NCBI RefSeq assembly: GCF_001422735.1
Contig: NZ_LMLZ01000014.1
Span: 1 to 44,270, forward strand
Length of the DNA: 44,270 bases
Source of the DNA: Acidovorax sp. Leaf78
Lineage (GTDB): Bacteria > Pseudomonadota > Gammaproteobacteria > Burkholderiales > Burkholderiaceae_C
Direction of reading: 5' to 3'
This document shows, piece after piece, positions 25,067 through 33,480 of the stretch. Each line of letters begins with the position of its first letter. Positions within the stretch are counted from its first letter, which is position 1. The notes under the pieces are model-generated. The model worked only from the letters and a program-made list of their open reading frames with translations. It did not search any database and was not told the DNA's origin. Both the position numbers and the translations under genes were made by a program.

Positions 25067-25765
25067 ATGGACGCGCTGCACTGGTGGCGCCAGGGCGATG
25101 CGGTGACGCAGGTCACCGCCTTGCTGCTGCTGGCCATGTCGGTCGCGAGCTGGGTCGTCATCGTCTGGAAGCTGCGGCTCATGCGCCGCGCCAGCGCCGA
25201 CGTGGCGCGCAGCACCGCCGCCTTCTGGCAGGCGCCATCGCTCGACCTGGCATCGCAACGTTTGCAGGCTTTTGACCGTGAAGCGCTGGTCCTGCCTCTT
25301 GTGGTTGCTGCAAATTCCATAGCAAGCGCTGCCACGGCCGCACAGGGTAGCCTTGCCACGCAGGGCAGCCTCGCCACGCAGCTCACCCGCGTGCTGCGCG
25401 ACGCCCTGCACGGCGTGCTGGGGCGCCTGCAGTTCGGGCAGGTGATGCTGGCCACCGTGGGCTCCACCGCGCCCTTCGTCGGCCTGCTGGGCACCGTGTG
25501 GGGCATCTACCATGCGCTCACCGCCATGGCCGGGGCCGGGCAGATCACCATCGACCGCGTGGCCGGCCCGGTGGGCGAGGCGCTGATCATGACCGCCGCA
25601 GGCCTGGCCGTGGCCATCCCCGCCGTGCTGGCCTACAACGTGTTCGGCCGGCTGATCGGGCGCATCGAGGCCGATCTGGAAGGCTTCGCACGCGATCTGC
25701 GCGAATTGCTGATCGACCAGGCGGTGGTGCGGGGGGCTTTGCCGCCCGCCGCAGGCACGGCCTGA
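25067..25765 (+). CDS. exbB: ExbB/TolQ-type proton channel subunit
   Basis: The 232-residue protein belongs to the MotA/TolQ/ExbB family, which with ExbD/TolR partners uses proton flow to energise TonB or Tol machinery. Three membrane helices are visible: about 16-36, 127-155 (STAPFVGLLGTVWGIYHAL, signature) and 167-193 (GPVGEALIMTAAGLAVAIPA). The cytoplasmic loop contains a tandem GSLATQ duplication (residues about 94-105) and, just before it, a possible degenerate family A repeat. It starts three bases after dapB and is followed by exbD. No tonB is next to it, so ExbB versus TolQ naming is by overall likeness. Confidence 0.88.
   Translation: MDALHWWRQGDAVTQVTALLLLAMSVASWVVIVWKLRLMRRASADVARSTAAFWQAPSLDLASQRLQAFDREALVLPLVVAANSIASAATAAQGSLATQGSLATQLTRVLRDALHGVLGRLQFGQVMLATVGSTAPFVGLLGTVWGIYHALTAMAGAGQITIDRVAGPVGEALIMTAAGLAVAIPAVLAYNVFGRLIGRIEADLEGFARDLRELLIDQAVVRGALPPAAGTA
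25280..25329 (-). repeat. Possible degenerate family A repeat inside exbB
   Basis: On the minus strand GCTATGGAATTTGCAGC matches the left half of the family A consensus, and AGCGCTTC ends it, but the middle differs. Reading in exbB is uninterrupted. It is weaker than the copies in purK, cnoX and leuS. Confidence 0.4.
25343..25378 (+). repeat. 18-base tandem duplication in exbB
   Basis: Two adjacent 18-base units starting CAGGGTAGCC and CAGGGCAGCC differ at two third-codon positions and encode QGSLAT twice. The silent differences show it is not a very recent slip. It lies in the cytoplasmic loop directly downstream of the possible family A copy. Confidence 0.8.
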
Positions 25766-25800
25766 GCCACACCCCTGAACCTTCACCAGGACACCCCGCC

Positions 25801-26295
25801 ATGGCTTTCGGACGGCTGGAACGCACCACGGGCCCGCAGCCCATGAGCGACATCAACATGACGCCGCTGGTCGACGTGATGCTGGTGCTGGTGGTCATCT
25901 TCATCCTGACCGCGCCTCTGCTGGCCAGCTCCATCCGGCTCGACCTGCCGCGCAGCGAAGGCGCCACGCCGGGCTCCGCGCCCCAGGCCATCACGCTGGT
26001 GGTGGATGCCAAGGGCCAGGCCTATCTGGACGACCAGCCCCTGAGCCAGCCCGCGCTGGCCGAGCGCCTGCGCCGCATCGGCGCCGAGCAGCCCGACACC
26101 GAAGTGCAGCTGCGCGCCGACGCTGCCGTGCCCTATGGCCGCGTGGTCGAGGTCATGGGCGCGGCCCACCTGGCGGGCCTGCAGCGCATCGGTTTCGTGG
26201 CCGAACCGGCGCCACCTGCCGGGCCATCTAGCGCGCCATCCGCCGGGCCAACCGCCACGCCAGCGGCCGCCGCGCAGCCGCCCCGCACGCCCTGA
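25801..26295 (+). CDS. exbD: ExbD/TolR-type proton channel subunit
   Basis: The 164-residue protein has a short cytoplasmic N terminus, one membrane helix with the proton-carrying aspartate (Asp25 in MTPLVDVMLVLVVIFIL) and a periplasmic domain with the usual VVDAKGQAYLDDQPL and VQLRADAAVPYGRVVEVM motifs. The last 30 residues are a Pro/Ala-rich tail. It pairs with ExbB 35 bases upstream. The gene starts directly after CCGCC with no strong ribosome site, although CAGGA occurs nine bases before. Confidence 0.9.
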   Translation: MAFGRLERTTGPQPMSDINMTPLVDVMLVLVVIFILTAPLLASSIRLDLPRSEGATPGSAPQAITLVVDAKGQAYLDDQPLSQPALAERLRRIGAEQPDTEVQLRADAAVPYGRVVEVMGAAHLAGLQRIGFVAEPAPPAGPSSAPSAGPTATPAAAAQPPRTP

Positions 26296-26424
26296 AATCG
26301 CGCCCGGCACGGCGTCCTCGCCCGGGTTGGCCATGGCGTGCTGCAATGACAGGCGCATGACCGCCTAAAATCCGCCCAGCGCAGCACCGCACGCGGCTGC
26401 ACCCCCCTCTCACCCCGAGCCCCC

Positions 26425-29136
26425 ATGCAAGACAAATATTCTCCCCAAGACGTCGAACGCGCCGCGCACGACCACTGGACCGCCACCGACGCCTACCGCG
26501 TGACGGAAGATGCGAGCAAGAAGAAGTTCTACGCCTGCTCGATGCTGCCCTACCCCAGCGGCAAGCTGCACATGGGCCATGTGCGCAACTACACCATCAA
26601 CGACATGCTGGCGCGCTACTTGCGCATGAACGGCCACAACGTGCTCATGCCCATGGGCTGGGACGCCTTCGGTCTGCCGGCCGAGAACGCGGCGCTCAAG
26701 AACGGCGTGCCGCCCGCCAAGTGGACGTACGAGAACATCGCGTACATGAAGCAGCAGATGCAGGCCATGGGCCTGGCCATCGACTGGAGCCGCGAGATCG
26801 CCACCTGCGACCCCGAGTACTACCAGTGGAACCAGTGGCTGTTTTTGAAGATGCTGGACAAGGGCATCGCCTACCGCAAGACCCAGGTCGTGAACTGGGA
26901 CCCGGTGGACCAGACCGTGCTGGCCAATGAGCAGGTGATCGACGGCAAGGGCTGGCGCACCGGCGCCACGGTCGAAAAGCGCGAGATCCCGGGCTATTAC
27001 CTCAAGATCACCGACTACGCTGACGAACTGCTCGACTTCGTGACCGGCGACAAGCTGGCCGGCTGGCCCGACCGCGTGAAGCTCATGCAGGAGAACTGGA
27101 TCGGCAAGAGCGAAGGCGTGCGCTTTGCGTTCACGCACGACGTTCGCGGCGACGACGGCGCGCTGATCGGCGACGGCAAGATGTACGTGTTCACCACGCG
27201 CGCCGACACCATCATGGGCGTGACCTTCTGCGCCGTGGCGCCCGAGCACCCGCTCGCCGCGCACGCCGCCAAGAGCAACCCCGCGCTCGCGGCCTTCATC
27301 GAAGAATGCAAGAACGGCGGCACCACCGAAGCCGAGCTCGCCACGCAGGAGAAAAAGGGCCTGCGCACCGGCCTGTTCGTCACGCACCCTCTGACCGAAG
27401 AGCAGGTCGAGGTCTGGGTCGGCAACTACGTGCTGATGAGCTACGGCGACGGCGCCGTGATGGGCGTGCCCGCGCACGACGAGCGCGATTTCGCCTTTGC
27501 GCTCAAGTACGACATCGAGATCAAGCAGGTCGTGCTGGTCGACGGCGAGAGCTTCAACTACCACCAGTGGCAAGACTGGTACGGCGACAAGCAGAACGGC
27601 GTGACCATCAACTCCGACAGCTTCAGCGGCCTGTCCTTTAAGGACGCCGTGAACGCCGTCGCCCATGCCCTGGAGCAAAAGGGCCTGGGCGAGAAGAAGA
27701 CCACCTGGCGCCTGCGCGACTGGGGCGTGAGCCGCCAGCGCTACTGGGGCACGCCGATCCCGATCATCCACTGCGAGGAACACGGCGCCGTGCCGGTGCC
27801 CGAGAAGGATCTGCCCGTGGTGCTGCCGCAGGACTGCATCCCCGACGGCTCCGGCAACCCGCTGCACAAGCACGAAGGCTTCCACGCCGGCGTGACCTGC
27901 CCCGTGTGCGGCAAGGCCGCGCGCCGCGAGACCGACACCATGGACACCTTCGTGGACAGCTCGTGGTACTTCATGCGGTACTGCGACCCGAAGAACAGCG
28001 GTGCCATGGTGGGCGAAGGCACGGCCTACTGGATGCGCGACCAGAAGTCCGCCACCGGCGGTGCCGGCATGGACCAGTACATCGGCGGCATCGAGCACGC
28101 CATCCTGCACCTGCTGTACGCGCGCTTCTGGACCAAGGTCATGCGCGACCTGGGCCTGGTGACAGTGGACGAGCCCTTTGCGCACCTGCTCACGCAGGGC
28201 ATGGTGCTCAACCACATCTACTACTGGCGCGATGAAAAGGGCGGCAAGAACTACTTCCCGCCCGAAGCCGTCACGCAGGTGCTCGATGCGCAAGGCCGCA
28301 TCGTGGGTGGCCGGCTGACCGAGGCCGAAGGCCAGTACCCGCAAGGCCTGCAGCTGGAATACGGCGGCGTCGGCAAGATGGGCAAGACCGAGCGCAACGG
28401 TGTCGACCCGCAGGATTTGATCGCCAAGTACGGCGCCGACACGGCCCGCCTGTACACCATGTTCACCGCCCCGCCCGAGGCCACGCTGGAGTGGAACGAC
28501 GCCGCGGTGGAAGGCAGCTACCGCTTCCTGCGCCGCGTGTGGAACTTCGGTGTCAAGCTGTCTGCTATGGATATGGGAGCTGCTACCGCAAGCGTGGCAA
28601 GCGCTAGCAGCCTGAATGACGTCGAATTCGGCAAGGAGGCCAAGGCCCTGCGCCTGGAGATCCACAACGTGCTCAAGCAGGTGGATTACGACTACCAGCG
28701 CATGCAGTACAACACCGTGGTCTCGGGCGCGATGAAGATGATCAACGCGCTGGAGGACTTCAAGGCCGCCGACTCCGCCGGTGCCCAGGTCGCGCTGATC
28801 GAAGGCTTCGGCATTCTGTTGCGCGTGCTGTACCCCGCCACGCCGCACATCGCGCACACCCTGTGGAGCAGCCTGGGCTACGCCAACCACCTGGGCGACC
28901 TGCTCGACGCGGCCTGGCCGCAGGTCGATGCGGGCGCGCTGGTGCAGGACGAGATCGAGCTCATGCTGCAGGTCAACGGCAAGCTGCGGGGCTCCATCCG
29001 CGTGCCGGCCCAGGCCGACAAGGCCGAGATCGAGCGCGTGGCCCTGGCCAGCGAAGCCTTCACCGCACAAGCGGCAGGCGCGGCCCCCAAGCGCGTGATC
29101 ATCGTGCCCGGCCGCCTCGTGAACGTGGTGATTTGA
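26425..29136 (+). CDS. leuS: Leucyl-tRNA synthetase LeuS
   Basis: The class I synthetase has 903 residues. It charges tRNA-Leu in the cytoplasm. The HIGH motif is H-M-G-H at 49-52 and the CP1 editing domain covers about residues 225-420 with [12 protein letters not shown] and VPAHDERDF. The KMSKS loop reads K-M-G-K-T (651-655), an unusual variant, followed by [20 protein letters not shown]. The C-terminal anticodon-binding domain and the LeuS-specific tail [17 protein letters not shown] are complete. Residues about 713-729 ([17 protein letters not shown]) come from an in-frame family A repeat at the start of the anticodon-binding domain. lptE follows. Confidence 0.97.
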   Translation: MQDKYSPQDVERAAHDHWTATDAYRVTEDASKKKFYACSMLPYPSGKLHMGHVRNYTINDMLARYLRMNGHNVLMPMGWDAFGLPAENAALKNGVPPAKWTYENIAYMKQQMQAMGLAIDWSREIATCDPEYYQWNQWLFLKMLDKGIAYRKTQVVNWDPVDQTVLANEQVIDGKGWRTGATVEKREIPGYYLKITDYADELLDFVTGDKLAGWPDRVKLMQENWIGKSEGVRFAFTHDVRGDDGALIGDGKMYVFTTRADTIMGVTFCAVAPEHPLAAHAAKSNPALAAFIEECKNGGTTEAELATQEKKGLRTGLFVTHPLTEEQVEVWVGNYVLMSYGDGAVMGVPAHDERDFAFALKYDIEIKQVVLVDGESFNYHQWQDWYGDKQNGVTINSDSFSGLSFKDAVNAVAHALEQKGLGEKKTTWRLRDWGVSRQRYWGTPIPIIHCEEHGAVPVPEKDLPVVLPQDCIPDGSGNPLHKHEGFHAGVTCPVCGKAARRETDTMDTFVDSSWYFMRYCDPKNSGAMVGEGTAYWMRDQKSATGGAGMDQYIGGIEHAILHLLYARFWTKVMRDLGLVTVDEPFAHLLTQGMVLNHIYYWRDEKGGKNYFPPEAVTQVLDAQGRIVGGRLTEAEGQYPQGLQLEYGGVGKMGKTERNGVDPQDLIAKYGADTARLYTMFTAPPEATLEWNDAAVEGSYRFLRRVWNFGVKLSAMDMGAATASVASASSLNDVEFGKEAKALRLEIHNVLKQVDYDYQRMQYNTVVSGAMKMINALEDFKAADSAGAQVALIEGFGILLRVLYPATPHIAHTLWSSLGYANHLGDLLDAAWPQVDAGALVQDEIELMLQVNGKLRGSIRVPAQADKAEIERVALASEAFTAQAAGAAPKRVIIVPGRLVNVVI
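28564..28612 (+). repeat. Family A palindromic repeat inside leuS
   Basis: GCTATGGATATGGGAGCTGC, then ACCGCAAGCG-TGG-CAAGCGCTAGCAGCC. It matches the consensus at both ends and in the CAAGCG core. Codons here (e.g. GCT, GGA, ATA-like AT-rich triplets across frames) contrast with the GC-rich gene. It is sense-oriented and open in frame. Confidence 0.8.
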
Positions 29137-29242
29137 CTGACTGGACCATGAAGCGACCACTCCCTGGTGCGCATCGCATCTGCAGGCCCGGGCCGCACCG
29201 GGTGGATCGCTTCTGGTCGCGCGACCGCAATGAATGACTGAT

Positions 29243-29740
29243 ATGCAAAGACGTACGCTGCTGACCTTCGCCCCCGCCGCCTTGCTGGTCGGATGCGGCT
29301 TTCGCCTGCGGGGCGTGCCGGAGTTCGGCTTCGAGACGCTCTACATCGCCGCGCCCGCGGCCTCGCCCCTGGCCCGCGAACTGCAGCGCACGCTGGCCGG
29401 CTCGGGCGGCAAGCTGCAGGTGGTGCGCGAGGCCACCGGCCTGACCACCGCCCAGGCCATCATGGACCTGGTGCAAGAGCAACAGGAGCGCGTGGTGGTG
29501 GGCCTGAACGCGTCCGGCCAGGTGCGCGAGTTGCAACTGCGCCTGCGCGTGAAGTTCCGCCTGCGCACCCCCGCCGGCGTGGAGCTGATCCCCGAAACCG
29601 AGCTGCTGCAGCAGCGCGACATCAGCTACAACGAAACCATCGCCCTGGCCAAGGAAGCGGAAGAAGCGCTGCTGTACCGCAACATGCGCACGGACATCGT
29701 GCAGCAGCTGCTGCGGCGCTTGGCTGTGGTCAGGCTTTGA
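29243..29740 (+). CDS. lptE: LPS-assembly lipoprotein LptE
   Basis: LptE (165 residues) is the outer-membrane lipoprotein that plugs LptD and helps deliver LPS to the surface. The lipobox is LLVGC at residues 15-19, followed directly by the family signature GFRLRG. FETLYIAAPAASPLARELQR and ETELLQQRDISYNETIALAKE, then EEALLYRNMRTDIVQQLLRRL are typical. ATG at 29243 gives a 18-residue signal; ATG at 29234 would add three residues and is also possible. It follows leuS as in E. coli, but the expected next gene, holA, is displaced by an opposite-strand arginase gene and a repeat. Confidence 0.93.
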   Translation: MQRRTLLTFAPAALLVGCGFRLRGVPEFGFETLYIAAPAASPLARELQRTLAGSGGKLQVVREATGLTTAQAIMDLVQEQQERVVVGLNASGQVRELQLRLRVKFRLRTPAGVELIPETELLQQRDISYNETIALAKEAEEALLYRNMRTDIVQQLLRRLAVVRL

Positions 29741-29809
29741 TCGATTTTTGAACGGTCGCGTCCCGCTGGGCGCTGCCGGGTGGATTTCTGTCTTTCGCCC
29801 GCTGCAGGT

Positions 29810-30011
29810 CAATACTGGCGCGCCCCAAAGCTAGAGCAGCCGCGCAAGGGCCGCCCCGCCGCGCTGGCTGCGTCCCCCTTCCCGAATCGCGCAGCGATTC
29901 GAGAGAAGGGGCTGAGGGCCGCGGCTCCAAGCCTGCCTGCGCAGGCTTGGACGGCCCGAAGAGCTGCCGCCTCTGGCGGCCAGCACCGAGGCGCGCAGCG
30001 CCTCAGGGGGA
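29810..30011 (-). repeat. Family B 3'-flanking element, copy 3 (overlaps arginase end)
   Basis: Read on the minus strand it starts TCCCCCTGAGGCGCTGCGCG, and its TGA is the stop codon of the arginase gene. A middle part of about 100 bases has three separate inverted repeats (for example CCAAGCCTGCGCAGGCAGGCTTGG and GAATCGCTGCGCGATTC), followed by GGGGGACGCAGCCAGCGC, GGCCCTTGCGCGGC and the end GCGCGCCAGTATTG. It is the longest copy. The 70 bases between lptE and this element show nothing. Confidence 0.85.
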
Positions 30012-30953
30012 TCGCCTCATGAGCGTGCTTTTTCCGAACAACGACTCCACCAGGTCCACCGCCAACACCGCCGTGCGGTTGCGCACGTCGAGCGCGGGGT
30101 TGACCTCCACGATGTCCAGCGAGGCCAGGCGCCCGCTGTCGGCGATCATCTCCATGCACAGCTGCGCCTCGCGGTAGGTGGGGCCGCCGGGCACCAGCGT
30201 GCCCACGCCGGGCGCGATCTCTGGGTCCAGAAAGTCCACGTCGAAGCTCACGTGCAAATGGGTGTTGTCGTCCACACCCGCCAGCGCCTGCTGCATGGTG
30301 GCGCGCATGCCCATCTCGTCGATGTAGCGCATGTCAAAAACCTCCAGGCCCTGCTCGTGCACGAAGCGTTTTTCGCCCGCATCCACGCTGCGTATGCCGA
30401 TCTGGCGGATCTGGCCGGGCGTGAGGGCCGGGCGCCCGCCCGGCATGCCGGCCAGCTGCGTCAGCTCTGCGGGGCCAAAGCCGCACAGGCAGGCCACGGG
30501 CATGCCGTGCACGTTGCCGCTGGGGGTCAGCGCGCTGGTGTTGAAGTCGGCATGCGCGTCGAGCCACAGCACGCGCAGGGTCTTGCCCACCTCGAGGCAG
30601 TGGCGCGCCACCGCGCTGATGCTGCCCAGGCCCAGGCAGTGGTCGCCGCCCATCAGGATGGGCAGGTGGCCCAGCTGCAACTCGGCATACACCGCATCGA
30701 ACACATGCTGGTTCCACGCCACCACCTCGGCCAGGTGCCGGTAGCCCGCGTCAGGCGGCTGCCAGGGGTTGGCGGGGCCGTTGAGGTTGCCCCGGTCGAC
30801 CACGGTCAGGCCATGGCTCTCCAGCGCGGGCTGCAGGCCGGCCACCCGCAGGGCTTCAGGCCCCATGGAGGCGCCGCGCGCGCCGGCGCCGACGTCGGTG
30901 GGGGCGCCGATGAGCCTGATGGCGGGCGCCGTGGGATGGGGCGAAGGGGTCAT
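30003..30953 (-). CDS. rocF: Arginase
   Basis: This 316-residue ureohydrolase has all binuclear manganese motifs: G-G-D-H-C with His105, D-A-H-A-D with Asp132, His134 and Asp136, and S-F-D-V-D with Asp238 and Asp240. The N-terminal segment LIGAPTDVGAGARGASMGPE and the VPGGPTYREA loop near residue 255 fit arginase, which splits arginine to ornithine and urea, rather than agmatinase; symbol given by likeness. The ATG complement at 30951-30953 is the first well-placed start. The gene runs against its neighbours lptE and holA, which are usually adjacent. Its last codons and stop lie in a family B repeat. Confidence 0.9.
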   Translation of the reverse strand: MTPSPHPTAPAIRLIGAPTDVGAGARGASMGPEALRVAGLQPALESHGLTVVDRGNLNGPANPWQPPDAGYRHLAEVVAWNQHVFDAVYAELQLGHLPILMGGDHCLGLGSISAVARHCLEVGKTLRVLWLDAHADFNTSALTPSGNVHGMPVACLCGFGPAELTQLAGMPGGRPALTPGQIRQIGIRSVDAGEKRFVHEQGLEVFDMRYIDEMGMRATMQQALAGVDDNTHLHVSFDVDFLDPEIAPGVGTLVPGGPTYREAQLCMEMIADSGRLASLDIVEVNPALDVRNRTAVLAVDLVESLFGKSTLMRRSP

Positions 30954-31193
30954 GGAAAAAAGCCTTTGTGGGAGCTGAAGGGGGCGGCGCATCCGGGGTC
31001 GGGGTGCGCCGTGGTGGCGGGATTGTCTGCGCAGCGCGCGCCAATGAACAGTCAGACAGCTGCTCCATCGGGCGCGTGCGCTGTGCAATCTGCGGGCTGG
31101 CACTGGCGATCTGCGCAATGCCCGCGCCTTGGGAAGGCGTTCGTAGCCCGTCCGCAGTCCGTTGCATGGGGCCGAGGCGATAAACTTTGCCGC

Positions 31194-32249
31194 ATGCAAC
31201 TCGCCCTGGCCCAACTCTCCACCCACCTCCAAAAGGGCCTGTCGCCGCTGTACGTGCTGCACGGCGACGAACCCCTGCTGCAGCAGGAGGCGGCCGACAG
31301 CATCCGCGCCCTGGCGCGCACCCAGGGGTACACCGAGCGCAGCAGCTACACGGTGGCGGGCGCCCACTTCGACTGGAGCGCCGTGCTGGCGGCGGGTGGC
31401 AGTTTGAGCCTGTTCGCCGACAAACAGATCGTGGAGATCCGCATCCCCTCGGGCAAGCCCGGCAAGGACGGCAGCGTGGCGCTGCAGCAGGTGGCCGAAT
31501 CGGCGCGGGGCAACGACAGCACGCTCACGCTCGTCATGCTGCCGCGCCTGGACAAGGCCACCCGCAGCGGCGCCTGGTTTGCGGCGCTGGAGGCCAACGG
31601 CATGTCGATCCAGATCGACACCATCGAGCGCGGCATGCTCCCGCAGTGGATCGCCCAGCGCCTGGCCACCCAGGGCCAGCGCGTGGTGGCGGGCGAGGAG
31701 GGCCAGCGCACGCTGCAGTTCTTTGCCGACCGCGTGGAGGGCAACCTGCTGGCCGCCCACCAGGAGATCAGCAAGCTGGCGCTGCTGCACCCGGCGGGAG
31801 AATTGACGCAGGCCCAGGTCGAGGCGGCGGTGCTCAACGTGGCGCGCTACGACGTGTTCAAGCTGTCCGAGTCGGTGCTGTCGGGCCAGACCGCGCGCGT
31901 GCAGCGCATGCTCGACGGCCTGCAGGCCGAAGGCGAGGCGGAAGTGCTGGTGCACTGGGCGCTGGCCGAAGACATCCGCGCCCTCAAGCGCGTGAAGGAC
32001 GCCATGAACGCCGGCCGCCCCCTGCCCATGGCGCTGCGCGAGAACCGCATCTGGGGAGCCAAGGAAAAGCTGTATGAGCGCATCCTGCCCAAGGCCAGCG
32101 ACGCCGCCCTGGCGCGCTTGCTGCAGTCGGCCCACACGGTGGACGGCATCGTCAAGGGCCTGAAGGTGCCCGACTGGCCGCAGAACGGCTGGCAGGCGCT
32201 GCAGCGGCTGGCGTTTCAGGTGTGCCGGCTGACGCAGGCGGCGCGGTGA
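31194..32249 (+). CDS. holA: DNA polymerase III delta subunit HolA
   Basis: HolA (351 residues) is the clamp-opening subunit of the clamp loader. The N-terminal AAA-like domain begins MQLALAQLSTHL and has GLSPLYVLHGDEPLLQQEA; the middle carries LPRLDKATRSGAWFAALEANG and FADRVEGNLLAAHQEISKLALL, and the collar domain is in the C-terminal third. TAAACT 15 bases before the ATG may be part of a -10 box in the 240-base arginase-holA gap, which otherwise shows nothing. The candidate psi subunit at 1561-2388 would be part of the same holoenzyme. Confidence 0.95.
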   Translation: MQLALAQLSTHLQKGLSPLYVLHGDEPLLQQEAADSIRALARTQGYTERSSYTVAGAHFDWSAVLAAGGSLSLFADKQIVEIRIPSGKPGKDGSVALQQVAESARGNDSTLTLVMLPRLDKATRSGAWFAALEANGMSIQIDTIERGMLPQWIAQRLATQGQRVVAGEEGQRTLQFFADRVEGNLLAAHQEISKLALLHPAGELTQAQVEAAVLNVARYDVFKLSESVLSGQTARVQRMLDGLQAEGEAEVLVHWALAEDIRALKRVKDAMNAGRPLPMALRENRIWGAKEKLYERILPKASDAALARLLQSAHTVDGIVKGLKVPDWPQNGWQALQRLAFQVCRLTQAAR

Positions 32250-32320
32250 GCGATTGCCGCGAATCCGGGTTGATTGGCTAGAACTGGCGGATCAGGATTG
32301 CAAACTTTGTGGGAGGCCCT

Positions 32321-33100
32321 ATGCGCCCAGGTTGGAGCCCCGCTCGACGAAACAGAAATGCAGGTACCAAGGCGCATGGGCATGGGGTGGACAATGAGTT
32401 CTCCATCCCGGAGTCCTGGAATGACTCCAAGTGCTATTGGGAAAGACTGAGTTCGTACACCGTCGTCACAAGGCCGGTCGGGGCGCGCGAAGTTCGATTT
32501 TTTGTAGAGCCGACGCGGCCCGATTGGTTTTATCCGTGCACAGTCGATGATATTTGCGCGGTCCTGGCGCATTGCCCTGCCGATGTGCTCGACGCCTTTG
32601 ATTTCATCGTGTTGCGGCAGCCAACGCGCAAGCAGCGAATTTTGTGCCCTGTGTGGGGCCGTGCCATTTTTGTGTTCGATATGGATCGGTACCAGGGGCG
32701 GGCCATTGTTATCGAGGCGCAAGACCTGACGCCCATTGATTGGAGCGAATCGGTCGACCCGGAAAGGGCGCGTGAGCTCGAGCGCTTGCGCCGAGATGGG
32801 CACGGCATTCACCGTATCCGCAAGGGCATTCAGATTCGGGTGACGCCCACCTCGTTGCGCAACACGGTGCTGTATCGCACTTTGTTCCATGAGATAGGCC
32901 ATCACGTGGATCACGACCGGTCTTGCGTGTCCGATTGGGAGGGAAAAACCCGAGCCACCAAAGAGGACTATGCGCACCGGTTTGCGCAGGAACTGCATGA
33001 CAGGCTGGCAGCGTTGGGCGCGCTGCCTTTTGCGCCCATCATCGACGAACGATCGCTGCTGGCAGACGGGCTTCAGCAGGAGTGGTTCTGTTTGCCCTAG
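32321..33100 (+). CDS. Unknown protein with an HExxH zinc-metalloprotease-like motif
   Basis: I do not recognise a named family. The 259-residue protein has no signal peptide or membrane helix. It contains L-F-H-E-I-G-H-H-V-D-H-D with His190, Glu191 and His194 of an HExxH motif, and His195/His198 nearby as possible ligands. Upstream of it are a VLRQPTRKQRILCPVWGRAI block and an acidic Glu/Arg-rich stretch (DPERARELERLRRDG). The composition is unlike its neighbours: clearly lower GC by eye, with many AT-rich codons, and rich in Trp, Phe, His and Arg. GGGAGG five bases before the ATG at 32321 fixes the start over GTG 32309. It sits alone between holA and proA, so it is probably horizontally acquired. 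Protease activity is inferred from the motif only. Confidence 0.75.
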   Translation: MRPGWSPARRNRNAGTKAHGHGVDNEFSIPESWNDSKCYWERLSSYTVVTRPVGAREVRFFVEPTRPDWFYPCTVDDICAVLAHCPADVLDAFDFIVLRQPTRKQRILCPVWGRAIFVFDMDRYQGRAIVIEAQDLTPIDWSESVDPERARELERLRRDGHGIHRIRKGIQIRVTPTSLRNTVLYRTLFHEIGHHVDHDRSCVSDWEGKTRATKEDYAHRFAQELHDRLAALGALPFAPIIDERSLLADGLQQEWFCLP

Positions 33101-33113
33101 CGCGTTGCCGCGC

Positions 33114-33386
33114 TCAGGCGATGGCTGCCCGCGCCTTCTCCACCCACATCCGCAGGCTGTCCACCAGGTCTTTCTGGCTGAACGAGCAGCTTTCTTCCGA
33201 GAACAGCGCGCTGGATTCCAGCCGGTCCAGCAGGCCGTGCAGCACCTCGGCGTAGCGCGGGGGCAAGGCGGCCAGCAGGTCGGTCTGGGCGCGGGCGGTG
33301 GTGCTCAGGCCGGACGCCGACAGCGTGCCGTGGCTGAAGGCTTCGAGGGCGTCATGGACAGGTTGGAGCAGGTGGGCGCGGGTCAT
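33114..33386 (-). CDS. Small conserved-looking protein of unknown function
   Basis: The 90-residue reading frame starts MTRAHLLQPVHDALEAFSHG and is predicted soluble and mainly helical, with LLAALPPRYAEVLHGLLDRL in the middle and SFSQKDLVDSLRMWVEKARA at the C terminus. No motif or family is recognised. Codon use resembles the core genes and the helices are well formed, which supports a real gene. It converges on the metalloprotease-like gene with a 13-base gap and is divergent from proA with a 94-base gap that should hold both promoters. Confidence 0.65.
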   Translation of the reverse strand: MTRAHLLQPVHDALEAFSHGTLSASGLSTTARAQTDLLAALPPRYAEVLHGLLDRLESSALFSEESCSFSQKDLVDSLRMWVEKARAAIA

Positions 33387-33480
33387 GGGCGGCTCTGGAT
33401 GCGTGGGTATGGCGGCGGGGTGGCAAGGGTAACAGGCGCTCAATGGGCCGCACAGAGGGTATCTGCGGCAAAATCGCCGG

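Noticed and set aside
26410..29160. 916-residue minus-strand frame opposite leuS
   Set aside because: Antisense to a complete leuS; long reverse frames are expected at this GC content.
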